A stretch of DNA of 11,581 nucleotides from Paenibacillus_AK sp041641375. GTDB lineage: Bacteria > Bacillota > Bacilli > Paenibacillales > YIM-B00363. Every line of letters begins with the position of its first letter. The stretch's first letter is position 1. Position numbers and translations under genes: made by a program. The stretch is taken from assembly GCA_041641375.1 (NCBI GenBank), contig JBEPYM010000114.1:1-11581 (forward strand), read 5' to 3'. Below the pieces are notes generated by a model that saw only the letters and a list, made by a program, of their open reading frames with translations, did not search any database and was not told the DNA's origin. Below, one piece after another: positions 1 to 6,846 of this stretch.

Positions 1-339
1 ACACCACCGGCTGTTGCGATCGGCGGAGGCGGAGGTACAGGAGGCGTCGAGGTTCCGGGTCTGCTCCCTACAGAGCAGTCCTATATCGAGAATATTCTCC
101 GTCTGAACCTTGGCAAAATGGCGACCATCTACATGACGTTCGAGAACAATTCGCAATGGAACGCGAAGGTGTTTAAGGGACGCCTCGAGGCTGCGGGCCG
201 CGACCACATCATTATCTCCGATCCGCAATCCGGCATGCGCTATTTGCTATTGATGGTCAACCTGGACTATATCACCTTCGATGAGGAGCTCGCCTATACA
301 TACACATTCGGCGGGCAAACCTTCGGTTTGATCCGATAG
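1..339 (+). CDS. gerQ: Spore coat protein GerQ (3' part)
   Basis: The reading frame is open from the first base, so the gene begins upstream; 112 residues are visible. A Gly-rich linker (GGGGGTGG, visible residues 7-14) leads into a compact domain with the motifs LPTEQSYIENILRLN, GRDHIIISDP and YLLLMVNLDYITFDEE. I recognise this as the GerQ (YwdL) family. In Bacillus subtilis GerQ is a coat protein cross-linked by transglutaminase and needed for the cortex lytic enzyme CwlJ to work in germination. The Lys-rich N-terminus that is cross-linked in B. subtilis would lie outside the window. The C-terminus runs to the usual end of the family and is followed by a strong terminator, so the gene is probably last in its transcription unit. 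Confidence 0.93.
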   Translation, partial: TPPAVAIGGGGGTGGVEVPGLLPTEQSYIENILRLNLGKMATIYMTFENNSQWNAKVFKGRLEAAGRDHIIISDPQSGMRYLLLMVNLDYITFDEELAYTYTFGGQTFGLIR

Positions 340-363
340 CTTAGTGTAAGCCAGACATACCAG

Positions 364-416
364 AGGGGCTGTTCCTTGCAGGTCGTTAAGACCGCAGCAA
401 GGGATGCCCTTTTTTT
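364..416 (+). terminator. Rho-independent terminator of gerQ
   Basis: Nested inverted repeats sit 25 bases after the gerQ stop. GGGC (366-369) pairs with GCCC (406-409), CCTTGC (374-379) with GCAAGG (397-402), and GGTC (381-384) with GACC (390-393). A run of seven T follows at 410-416. The T-run is only on the + side, so it terminates + transcription. Confidence 0.88.
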
Positions 417-534
417 CGGTGCCTACAGCCAGGCGGCTGATTTCGGCGGAATCGTCGCACAACTGGGATGGGATCGAACGGGATCACTGTGAGCGGGTAG
501 CTGGATGCCTAGGATGGAGCCATTGTGAATGGGC
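417..534. other. Intergenic stretch without recognised features
   Basis: No gene, RNA or strong promoter is seen here. Short frames cross it but lack a ribosome site and resemble no family I know. A weak resemblance (TGTGAGCGGG at 488, TGTGAATGGG at 524) suggests decayed copies of the repeat that follows. Confidence 0.5.
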
Positions 535-771
535 GAAAACAGGATGCGAAACACATCTTGCTTGTACGGGGAAATCCGAAACATCTTGTATGGAGTACAA
601 CTGAAAATGAGTGAAAACAGGAAATTTGAAGCACGTATTGTATGGAGTACAACTAAATTGACTGATTTTATATACTTTAGCAGTTTGTATGCGCTTTCAA
701 TTGTATCCGGTGCAAGATGGATTAGTTATAAAGCGGTTACACCGTAATTATCATGTACTCCATACAAGATG
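535..771. repeat. Cluster of TTGTA-N5-TACAA dyad repeats, direct and inverted
   Basis: The 17-mer TTGTATGGAGTACAACT occurs at 586-602 and again at 638-654. Each copy contains the dyad TTGTA-TGGAG-TACAA. An opposite-strand copy lies at 752-771. The 18-mer CATCTTGTATGGAGTACA at 582-599 is matched exactly by the reverse complement of 754-771, giving an inverted pair that spans 190 bases. A companion motif GAAAACAGGA precedes two units (535 and 613), and a degraded unit with CTTGTACGG lies near 561. The stretch between 655 and 751 is AT-rich and has no credible gene. It could be a small non-autonomous mobile or REP-like element, or a set of protein binding sites. The sequence alone does not decide. 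Confidence 0.7.
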
Positions 772-800
772 GCAAGGTTTGCTGGGCCCAAGGGATGCCA

Positions 801-1062
801 TGCCTCCCCACGGCGAGTGGCGCGAACACATGCAATACCTTGCCTCCCTGCTGCGAGGGGAACAGGCTCATGCAATACCTTGCCTCCCTGCCGCGAGGGG
901 GACAGGCTCATGCAATACCTTGCCTCCCTGCCGCGAGGGGGACAGGCTCATGCAATACCTTGCCTCCCTGCTGCGAGGGGAACAGTCTCATGCAATACCT
1001 TGCCTCCCTGCCGCGAGGGGGACGGGCTCATGCAATACCTTGCCTCCCCCCGCGACAACAGG
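801..1062. repeat. 40-bp GC-rich tandem repeat array, about 6.5 copies
   Basis: Units of exactly 40 bp start at 801, 841, 881, 921, 961 and 1001, with a partial unit at 1041-1062. The core five share TGCCTCCCTG at the start and CATGCAATACCT at the end. The first and last units are diverged, as is usual for array edges. Two sub-types occur: CTGCGAGGGGAACAG (841, 961) and CCGCGAGGGGGACAG (881, 921, 1001). Each unit can fold on itself, GCC/GGC plus TCCC/GGGA with a small bulge on the minus strand. There are no unique spacers, so this is not a CRISPR. A 40-bp unit shifts frame at every copy and contains no stop, so long frames crossing it carry no evidence of coding. Confidence 0.95.
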
Positions 1063-1079
1063 CACCGATGCACAAAGAT

Positions 1080-1103
1080 AGCCCTGCCAACCCCGGCAGG
1101 GCT
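1080..1103 (-). terminator. Terminator of the ABC exporter operon
   Basis: AGCCCTGCC (1080-1088) and GGCAGGGCT (1095-1103) form a perfect 9-bp stem with a 6-base loop, 14 bases after the stop of the minus-strand gene. The following minus-strand bases (ATCTTTGTGC) are only mildly T-rich, so termination may be incomplete and transcripts could run into the 40-bp repeats. Confidence 0.75.
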
Positions 1104-1117
1104 CCCTTTGCGCCAAA

Positions 1118-3217
1118 TCACGCCTGCCGTTTGCGAGGGGCCGGCTCTTCCTTGTATTGCAGCTCATACAGCTTGTAGTAGTAGCCTTGCACCGACAGGA
1201 GCTGGTGGTGCGTACCGACCTCCTGCACGCGGCCCTTGTGCATGACGATGATCTGATCGGCGTGCTGAATCGTCGACAGGCGATGCGCAACCACAAGAGT
1301 CGTGCGGCCGCGCGAGATATCGGACAGCGCCTCCTGCACCGCGATCTCCGTGTCCGTATCAATGTTGGAGGTCGCTTCGTCCAGAATGAGCACCGCCGGC
1401 TTGAACACGATCGCGCGCGCGAACGACAGCAGCTGTCGTTGGCCGAGTGAGAGCGTGATGCCGCGCTCGCCGAGCATCGTTCGATATCCCTCCGGCAGCC
1501 CAGCCACAAAATCATGAATGCGCACTAGCCGCGCAGCTTCCATCACCTGCTCATCGGTGATGTCGTCCCGGCGCAGCCGGATGTTGGAAGCAATGTCGCC
1601 GGTGAACAGGAACACATCCTGCTGAATCAAGCCGATCCGGCTGCGCAGCTCATCCAGCGGAATCTCGCGGATATCCACTCCGTCTACTGTGATTCTCCCG
1701 CGCTGCACATCGTAGAAACGGTTGATGAGCTGTATAATCGAGCTTTTGCCTGCACCCGTCGCGCCGACGAAAGCGACGGTTTGCCCCGGAGCGATCCGGA
1801 ACGACACATCCTTGAGCACCCACTGCTCATCGACATAAGCGAACCAGACGTTCTCAAAGACGATCTCTCCCCGCACACGAGGCGGCAGCGACACCGGCTT
1901 CTCCGGGTCTACAATCGCCGGCTTCTCGTCCATCAGCTCGAACACCCGCTCCGCGCTGACCATCGCCATTTGTACCTGATTGTATTTTTCCGCCAGGCTC
2001 ATGAGAGGATTAAAAAACTGCCGGATGTAATGCGTAAACGCGTAGACGATTCCGAATGTAATCGCCCCGTCAATGACCGCAATCCCCCCGTACCAAAGCA
2101 GCAGCGCGACCGCCACATTCCCTACGAATCCGATCGCTGGCTGGAAAATCGAGTTGATCGTCGTGCCTCGCATCCCTGCCCGGTAGTAGCTCTCGTTCAG
2201 CTCATTGAATTGCTCCCACTGCCGCTGCTCCCGAACGAACAGCTGGGTAATGCGGATGCCGGACAAATTTTCAGCCAGAAACGCGTTCAGCCGGGACAGG
2301 AACATCCGGGTCACGCGCTGCGCCTCGCGAATGACGGATTTGTACCAGAAGGTAAGCAGGAACAGGATGGGGATAACGGTAAACGACAGCAGCGTCAGCT
2401 TAACGCTCAGCTGCAGCATCACCACTACGATTCCGATCAGCACAATGACATCCTTGATCAAATTCACAACGACCTGCGAATACAGCTGGTTTAGCGATTC
2501 CGTATCATGGGTGACCCGGACGACAAGGCGTCCGACGGGATTTCGATCAAAGAACGACATCGACAGCCTGCTCACATGCTCGAACAGCTGCTTCCTGATG
2601 TTATAGATAATATTCTGTCCCGTAAACTGCAGCAAATTGGATTGCAAATAGGACAGCAAGGAGGAGCCCGCCACCGTTAGCAGGAACCAGAAGCCGAGCA
2701 TCAGCATCCCCGAATAGGCATTCGTACGCTGAGCGTCAACCTCGCCATCGGAAAGCGCAGCAGCAGCGAATGACTGCTCCTTCGCCTGAACCCTTACGCC
2801 TTCGCCGTTGGGCGATTGCACCAGCCGCGGTTCCCCTTCATTAGAGGGAAGCCATCCCTCCATCAAATAATGCCCTTCGCCGATCCGCACCACCTGACGC
2901 CGCTCCGAGGCTTCAGCCTGCGTCTTCGCCGGATCAACGACGGCATAGGACCGACCGTTCAACGTGATTACGCGATCATGAGCGGCAGTGACCCGCTCAC
3001 CTGAGACCTCAACCATCGGTCTGTACAGCCCGTTAATATGATCATCGATCGCAACCTTGATCAAGAACGGCCGCGCCAAATCCGCCACCACAATGACGAA
3101 CGCGAATGCGACGCACAATACGATCATGCGCCAATACGGAACCGCATAGCTCATGAGACGCTTTAGAAGCACCGTATCCTTGACGTTGGTAATCACCTTT
3201 TCCTCTTCCATACTCAT
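1118..3217 (-). CDS. Heterodimeric ABC exporter subunit, BmrD/YheH type
   Basis: 699 residues: an N-terminal membrane domain fused to an ATPase domain, the half-transporter layout of multidrug exporters. The first membrane helix is near residues 31-52 and the second near 171-192. Between them is an unusually long, mostly polar segment (about 63-168), as in B. subtilis YheH/BmrD, predicted to lie outside the membrane. ATPase motifs: Walker A GATGAGKSS (485-493), Q-loop near 532, signature LSLGQ (589-593), Walker B VLILDE with catalytic Glu614, and His645. The signature is degenerate (Leu for Gly), while Walker B is intact. This is the complement of the partner encoded just upstream, so the pair should have one consensus and one degenerate ATP site. 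The start overlaps the upstream stop as ATGA, with GAGGGGG about 10 bases before it. The substrate is unknown; drug or lipid export is a family-based guess. Confidence 0.92.
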   Translation of the reverse strand: MSMEEEKVITNVKDTVLLKRLMSYAVPYWRMIVLCVAFAFVIVVADLARPFLIKVAIDDHINGLYRPMVEVSGERVTAAHDRVITLNGRSYAVVDPAKTQAEASERRQVVRIGEGHYLMEGWLPSNEGEPRLVQSPNGEGVRVQAKEQSFAAAALSDGEVDAQRTNAYSGMLMLGFWFLLTVAGSSLLSYLQSNLLQFTGQNIIYNIRKQLFEHVSRLSMSFFDRNPVGRLVVRVTHDTESLNQLYSQVVVNLIKDVIVLIGIVVVMLQLSVKLTLLSFTVIPILFLLTFWYKSVIREAQRVTRMFLSRLNAFLAENLSGIRITQLFVREQRQWEQFNELNESYYRAGMRGTTINSIFQPAIGFVGNVAVALLLWYGGIAVIDGAITFGIVYAFTHYIRQFFNPLMSLAEKYNQVQMAMVSAERVFELMDEKPAIVDPEKPVSLPPRVRGEIVFENVWFAYVDEQWVLKDVSFRIAPGQTVAFVGATGAGKSSIIQLINRFYDVQRGRITVDGVDIREIPLDELRSRIGLIQQDVFLFTGDIASNIRLRRDDITDEQVMEAARLVRIHDFVAGLPEGYRTMLGERGITLSLGQRQLLSFARAIVFKPAVLILDEATSNIDTDTEIAVQEALSDISRGRTTLVVAHRLSTIQHADQIIVMHKGRVQEVGTHHQLLSVQGYYYKLYELQYKEEPAPRKRQA

Positions 3218-5013
3218 GCCTGCTGCCCCCTCACTGACGATTTGAAGCTGAGCGAACGCAGCTCATGCTCCTCCGCCGCCTGATCGAGACGCTGCTTGCG
3301 ATACATATCCGCGTACACCCCGCCGAGCGCCAGCAGCTGCTCATGTGTGCCGCGCTCTGCGATCCGCCCCTCTTCCATGACGATGATCTGATCCGCATGC
3401 TGCACCGAGGAAATCCGATGTCCGATAATGATCGTCGTCCGATCCTGCATCACTTCCTTCAAACCTTCGAGGATACGCTCCTCCGTTTCCGTATCGACGG
3501 CCGACAGGCTGTCATCAAAGATCAGCACAGCCGGACGCTTGATGACCGCTCTCGCAATGCTGACGCGCTGGCGTTGACCGCCGGAGAGCGTAACGCCGCG
3601 CTCGCCGAGCTGCGTTTGGAACCGGCCCGGGAAACCGATAATGTTATCGTACACTTGTGCGACTCTGGCAGCCTGTTCAATTTCCTGATCCGAATAAGGC
3701 TTCGGATCGAAGCCGATGTTGTCACGTATCGTCGAGGAGAACAGGAACTGATCCTGCGGCACATAACCGACACCGCTGCGAAGCGTCTGAAGCGGGATCC
3801 GGAGAATGTCCGTACCATCCAGCCAGATCGTACCTGCAGGCGGATTATACAGCCGAACGAGCAACGAGACGAGGGTGCTCTTGCCGCTTCCGACCCGGCC
3901 GACGACAGCGAGGCTCGTTCCTGGCGGGACAGACACATCGATGTCGCGCAGGGCCGGCTTTGATGCCCCAGGGTACGTAAAGGTCAGCCCGCGGATATCG
4001 ATGCCGCCTCGCAAATCCGTCACGCTCACATCCGTATCCGGTCCGTCCACAATATCAGGAGCGGTTTGCAAAATATGCAACAGCCTTTTCTCCGAAGCAA
4101 CACCGCGCTGCAGCAAATTCATGACCCGGCCCATATTTTCGATCGGCCCCGTCAGCAGCGACAGATAGGTATTGAAGGCTACAAATTGACCGAGCGTAAT
4201 CGTACCGCGCAGCACCAAAATTCCGCCGAATATCACCGATACGAGAAAGCTCAAGCCGACGATCGCGGAGCTGAGCGACGTAAACAACGAGTTGGATTTC
4301 ACGAATTTTTTGTTCATCGCTACAGTATGGCGGTTATCCTGGTCGAACAAGCGGCGCTCCGCCTGCTCCTGGACGAAGCCCTTGACAATTCGCACGCCTG
4401 CGATAAATTCCTGCACACGGCTTGTCAGTATGCCAAGCGCTTCTTGCACCTGGGTCGATTCCGTCCGTATCCGGTTGTGGAATCGATAAGCAAGCAGCGA
4501 CAGCAGCGGCAGCGGAAGCAGCGTCAGGAAGGTGAGCAGCGGATCAACCATCATCGTCATCGCAATCACCGTAACGGTGATGAGCAGCAGCGCCTCAAAC
4601 AGGTTGAACACGCCCTGCATCGTCACCTCCCGCATGACCTGAACGTCATTGATCGCATGACTCATTAAATCGCCGATCCGCTGATTATTGAAATATTGGG
4701 CGGACAGGCGCTCCCAATGCGTGAATAGATCATTGCGAATGCGCTTCTCCAGCGTTCTCGAAAGCTTAAATAAAAAAATACGCCCGGTCGATCGAAAGAA
4801 AGCGACACCCAGCCCTACGGCCGTCACCCAGCAGGCAAACTCGACAGCCCCCCCATAGGTGAGACGGCTCGTGCTGAGGAGATCGGTAAAGTCGCCCAAC
4901 AGGACGGGAATCCAGAGCTGTAGCAAGCACGAAATGGACAATAATGCAAAACCAAAGCAATACGATCCTTTATGCCGGACAAAGTGTTCTTTCATAATTG
5001 AGGTTCGATTCAC
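3214..5013 (-). CDS. Heterodimeric ABC exporter subunit, BmrC/YheI type
   Basis: 599 residues: six predicted membrane helices (about 17-310) followed by an ATPase domain. Motifs: Walker A GRVGSGKST (372-380), Q-loop Gln420, canonical signature LSGGQ (476-480), Walker B VLIFDD (496-501) and His532. The catalytic glutamate is replaced by Asp501, the classic mark of the degenerate subunit in heterodimeric exporters such as BmrCD, LmrCD and TM287/288. The intact site should form from this signature and the Walker motifs of the partner. The start is GTG at 5013, supported by GGGGGA about 8 bases upstream; the in-frame ATG at 4995 has no ribosome site. The gene overlaps the next one by 4 bases, implying coupled translation of the two halves. 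The short frame 5207-5010 upstream also ends across this start codon (GTGA). Confidence 0.92.
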   Translation of the reverse strand: MNRTSIMKEHFVRHKGSYCFGFALLSISCLLQLWIPVLLGDFTDLLSTSRLTYGGAVEFACWVTAVGLGVAFFRSTGRIFLFKLSRTLEKRIRNDLFTHWERLSAQYFNNQRIGDLMSHAINDVQVMREVTMQGVFNLFEALLLITVTVIAMTMMVDPLLTFLTLLPLPLLSLLAYRFHNRIRTESTQVQEALGILTSRVQEFIAGVRIVKGFVQEQAERRLFDQDNRHTVAMNKKFVKSNSLFTSLSSAIVGLSFLVSVIFGGILVLRGTITLGQFVAFNTYLSLLTGPIENMGRVMNLLQRGVASEKRLLHILQTAPDIVDGPDTDVSVTDLRGGIDIRGLTFTYPGASKPALRDIDVSVPPGTSLAVVGRVGSGKSTLVSLLVRLYNPPAGTIWLDGTDILRIPLQTLRSGVGYVPQDQFLFSSTIRDNIGFDPKPYSDQEIEQAARVAQVYDNIIGFPGRFQTQLGERGVTLSGGQRQRVSIARAVIKRPAVLIFDDSLSAVDTETEERILEGLKEVMQDRTTIIIGHRISSVQHADQIIVMEEGRIAERGTHEQLLALGGVYADMYRKQRLDQAAEEHELRSLSFKSSVRGQQA

Positions 5014-5067
5014 GCCGCATCCCCCGCATCTCTTTCATTCCTACGGTTAAGGGTAACGCGATTTTCA

Positions 5068-5110
5068 CATGGAAACCATGGATATCCATGCTTCAAATCA
5101 TGGATTATCC
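5068..5110 (-). promoter_or_regulatory. Overlapping CATGG dyads in exporter operon leader
   Basis: Read on the minus strand, three alternative stems share segments. ATCCATG (5105-5099) can pair with CATGGAT (5090-5084). That same CATGGAT can instead pair with ATCCATG (5083-5077). The end of that segment, CATGG (5080-5076), can pair with CCATG (5072-5068). The first and third stems can coexist; the second excludes both. The perfect palindrome CATGGATATCCATG is at 5077-5090. It lies 55-97 bases before the exporter GTG, so it could be an operator or a switch in the mRNA leader. No poly-U terminator is seen and no confident promoter was found for the operon. Confidence 0.4.
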
Positions 5111-5229
5111 TGCTATGATCGAGGAGAAGGTTGCTTGCATGTTCGGCAATTGGCGGGTTCCATTTCTCAGTTGGCATGGTACAATAATTCATAACGACAC
5201 AACGCAAGCGTATGGATGGAGTTGATCAG

Positions 5230-6216
5230 ATGGATACCGGCACTCACCTTGTCGTTGGGATCGGACTTGCTGGACTTGCATATCTGGATCCCGCGGTTGC
5301 CTCAGACACCGCAGCAGCTGCCGCCGTACTGACTGGAACGGTGCTGGGCTCGCAAGCGCCGGATACCGACGGCTTGTACCGTCTTCGCAGCAACGCCGCA
5401 TACGTCCGCAATCATCGCGGGTTCTCTCATTCGATACCCGCCGTATTCGGCTGGACCGCCCTGATCACGGCGCTGCTGGCGATTCTGTTTCCGGACGTAT
5501 CGGCAGCCGTTACAGCGAAGTGGGTATTGCTGGCTGTCGTCATCCACGTCTTGAGCGATATGTTCAATACGTACGGAACACAATCGCTGCGCCCCTTCTC
5601 CAGGATGTGGGTATCGTGGAACGTGATTCACATTTTTGACCCGTTTATCTTTACCGCACATGCAGCTGCAATCCTGCTGTGGGTCGTCGGGGCAGCTTCT
5701 CCCGGACCATTGTTTGCGGTGCTGTACATTGCCATTGTGCTATATTACGGATGGCGAACCGCCGTGCATTGGCGCTTGGAACGCCAGCTCCCCATCCAGG
5801 ACCCCCGTTATAAGACCGGCGATTCGTATTCGCTTTTACCGACCGTGCATGCGCAGAACTGGAATATCGTCAAGCGCAATGCCGCAGGCGGCTTTCGGAT
5901 CGGGGAGCTGAGGAACGGCGCAGCACGCTGGACAGAGGAGTTCCACGACGAGTCGCTCCACCCTGCAGCGGCAGCCGCAAGTCGCGAGGCCGACGTCCAG
6001 GCGTTCTTGTCGTTCACCTCCTTCGCTTACGCGGAGGTGAAGGAGCATTCGTGGGGATATGAGGTCAAATGGGCGGATGTCAGGTATCAGCATCGGAAGC
6101 AGTACCCTTTTGTCGCTGTTGTGCTGCTCGATCATGAAATGAAAACATTGGATTCGTACGTAGGCTGGCTGAATGAGGCGAAGCTGGAGAAGCGGCTCAA
6201 GCTGAGCTCGCTCTAG
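5230..6216 (+). CDS. YfhP-like membrane-bound putative metal-dependent hydrolase
   Basis: 328 residues from ATG 5230, chosen because GGAG (5218-5221) sits 8 bases before it and the family begins MDTGTH. The in-frame ATG at 5212 lacks a ribosome site. The N-terminal half matches the DUF457/YdjM group: His6 in MDTGTH, GSQAPDTD (40-47), NHRGFSHS (61-68), HVLSDMFNTYG (106-116) and DPF (137-139). The conserved His and Asp residues look like metal ligands in or near the membrane. Hydrophobic helices lie roughly at 70-90, 97-110, 136-155 and 161-177. The C-terminal 150 residues are soluble in character. B. subtilis YfhP is of similar length and has been linked to control of the neighbouring mutY (yfhQ); no mutY is next to this gene. 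The biochemical activity is not established. Confidence 0.85.
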   Translation: MDTGTHLVVGIGLAGLAYLDPAVASDTAAAAAVLTGTVLGSQAPDTDGLYRLRSNAAYVRNHRGFSHSIPAVFGWTALITALLAILFPDVSAAVTAKWVLLAVVIHVLSDMFNTYGTQSLRPFSRMWVSWNVIHIFDPFIFTAHAAAILLWVVGAASPGPLFAVLYIAIVLYYGWRTAVHWRLERQLPIQDPRYKTGDSYSLLPTVHAQNWNIVKRNAAGGFRIGELRNGAARWTEEFHDESLHPAAAAASREADVQAFLSFTSFAYAEVKEHSWGYEVKWADVRYQHRKQYPFVAVVLLDHEMKTLDSYVGWLNEAKLEKRLKLSSL

Positions 6217-6226
6217 GAAGACAAAG

Positions 6227-6258
6227 AAAGCTCAAGGGAGCATCCTCCCTTGAGCTTT
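6227..6258. terminator. Bidirectional terminator between yfhP-like and SASP genes
   Basis: AAAGCTCAAGGGAG (6227-6240) and its exact reverse complement (6245-6258) form a 14-bp stem with a 4-base loop CATC. It lies 10 bases after the + stop and 30 bases after the minus-strand SASP stop. The minus side is followed by the T-rich CTTTGTCTT, so it is stronger for the SASP gene. Confidence 0.9.
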
Positions 6259-6288
6259 CCACATGAAGCGATCTTGCCGGTTCGCGGT

Positions 6289-6507
6289 TTAGCGCTGGCC
6301 GGACAGAGATTGCTCGGCGATTTGCACCAAGCGGCGAGTCATATGGCCGCCGATCGCGCCTGTGTCGCGAGTCGCCATGTAGCCATAGTATCCGTCTTGC
6401 GGAATTTGAATGCCGATTTCTTGAGCTACCTCAACCTTCATTTGTTGAAGAGCTGCATTTGCTTGCGGAACGACCAAAGAGTTGCTTCTGGATTGACCTG
6501 CACCCAT
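6289..6507 (-). CDS. Alpha/beta-type small acid-soluble spore protein
   Basis: 72 residues. The hallmarks of the alpha/beta SASP family are all present: VPQANAALQQMK, EVAQEIGI (region of the GPR protease cut), GYYGYMATRDTGAIGGHMTRRLV. These proteins coat DNA in the forespore, protect it from UV and heat, and are broken down for amino acids on germination. The ATG start has AGGAG 10 bases upstream and a textbook sigma-G promoter ahead. A near-identical paralogue lies at 8766-8990 on the other strand; 60 of the first 71 residues are the same. Whether this corresponds to SspA, B, C or D of other species cannot be told from the sequence. Confidence 0.97.
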   Translation of the reverse strand: MGAGQSRSNSLVVPQANAALQQMKVEVAQEIGIQIPQDGYYGYMATRDTGAIGGHMTRRLVQIAEQSLSGQR

Positions 6508-6548
6508 GAATCATGCACTCCTTTCAGTATGCGTTGCACGTGATGTAG

Positions 6549-6562
6549 TTGCAAGCTTGCAA
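6549..6562. repeat. Perfect 14-bp palindrome at SASP transcription start
   Basis: TTGCAAGCTTGCAA is its own reverse complement. It lies just downstream of the sigma-G -10 box, about where transcription should begin, and 42 bases before the SASP start codon. It could be an operator or a 5' mRNA stem; no regulator is identified. Confidence 0.6.
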
Positions 6563-6565
6563 ACA

Positions 6566-6596
6566 TATTATGACTCGCATTCTGAACGATTATGCA
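6566..6596 (-). promoter_or_regulatory. Sigma-G promoter of the SASP gene
   Basis: On the minus strand TGCATA (6596-6591), an 18-base spacer and CATAATA (6572-6566) match the forespore sigma-G consensus closely. It faces the SASP gene, as expected for this family. Confidence 0.8.
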
Positions 6597-6654
6597 CAAT
6601 TCAAAAAAACAATTTCAAAGATGGACAAGCTAACATTAGAAGGCGGTGATTTCG

Positions 6655-6846
6655 ATGACCAGAACGGCATCCCTGCTCTATGCATTTGCAGCCGTGGGCC
6701 TGCTGACACTGTCGGGCATATGGCTCAGCTATTCGTACTATGTGCTTTCCTTGCTTGCGGTGCTCGCATCGCTGGGAACGATGGCGGCAGGCTTTATCTC
6801 CAAAGCGAGAGCCCGCCGCGCCCGCGAGGCTCAACGGGACAAGTAG
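6655..6846 (+). CDS. Small two-helix membrane protein, possibly DUF5325/YlaF-like
   Basis: 63 residues from ATG 6655, with AGGCGG about 8 bases upstream; an in-frame GTG at 6646 lies within that ribosome site. Two hydrophobic helices (about 5-25 and 28-48) are followed by a strongly basic tail ending KARARRAREAQRDK, which should face the cytoplasm. Size and layout resemble the DUF5325 (YlaF) proteins of Bacillales, but that assignment is from memory and tentative. The last 16 bases overlap the end of the convergent trpS gene. No terminator or clear promoter was found for it. Function unknown. Confidence 0.7.
   Translation: MTRTASLLYAFAAVGLLTLSGIWLSYSYYVLSLLAVLASLGTMAAGFISKARARRAREAQRDK

Noticed and set aside
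247..604. Short frames on both strands around and after gerQ
   Set aside because: They overlap gerQ or its terminator, have no ribosome site and resemble no protein family.
801..1062. CRISPR array
   Set aside because: Units are contiguous at 40 bp with no unique spacers, and no cas genes are nearby.
689..1245. Long + strand frames of 130-158 codons with a repetitive protein across the 40-bp array
   Set aside because: The 40-bp unit has no stop in any + frame and shifts frame each copy, so open frames arise automatically. No ribosome site and no family resemblance.
1781..2494. 237-codon + frame opposite the second exporter gene
   Set aside because: It is antisense to a well-conserved ABC subunit, lacks a ribosome site and has an Arg/His-rich shadow composition.
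5161..5211. Sigma-A promoter for the yfhP-like gene with TACAAT as -10
   Set aside because: No acceptable -35 element was found at 16-18 bases (best is TTCCAT), so it was not listed as a feature.
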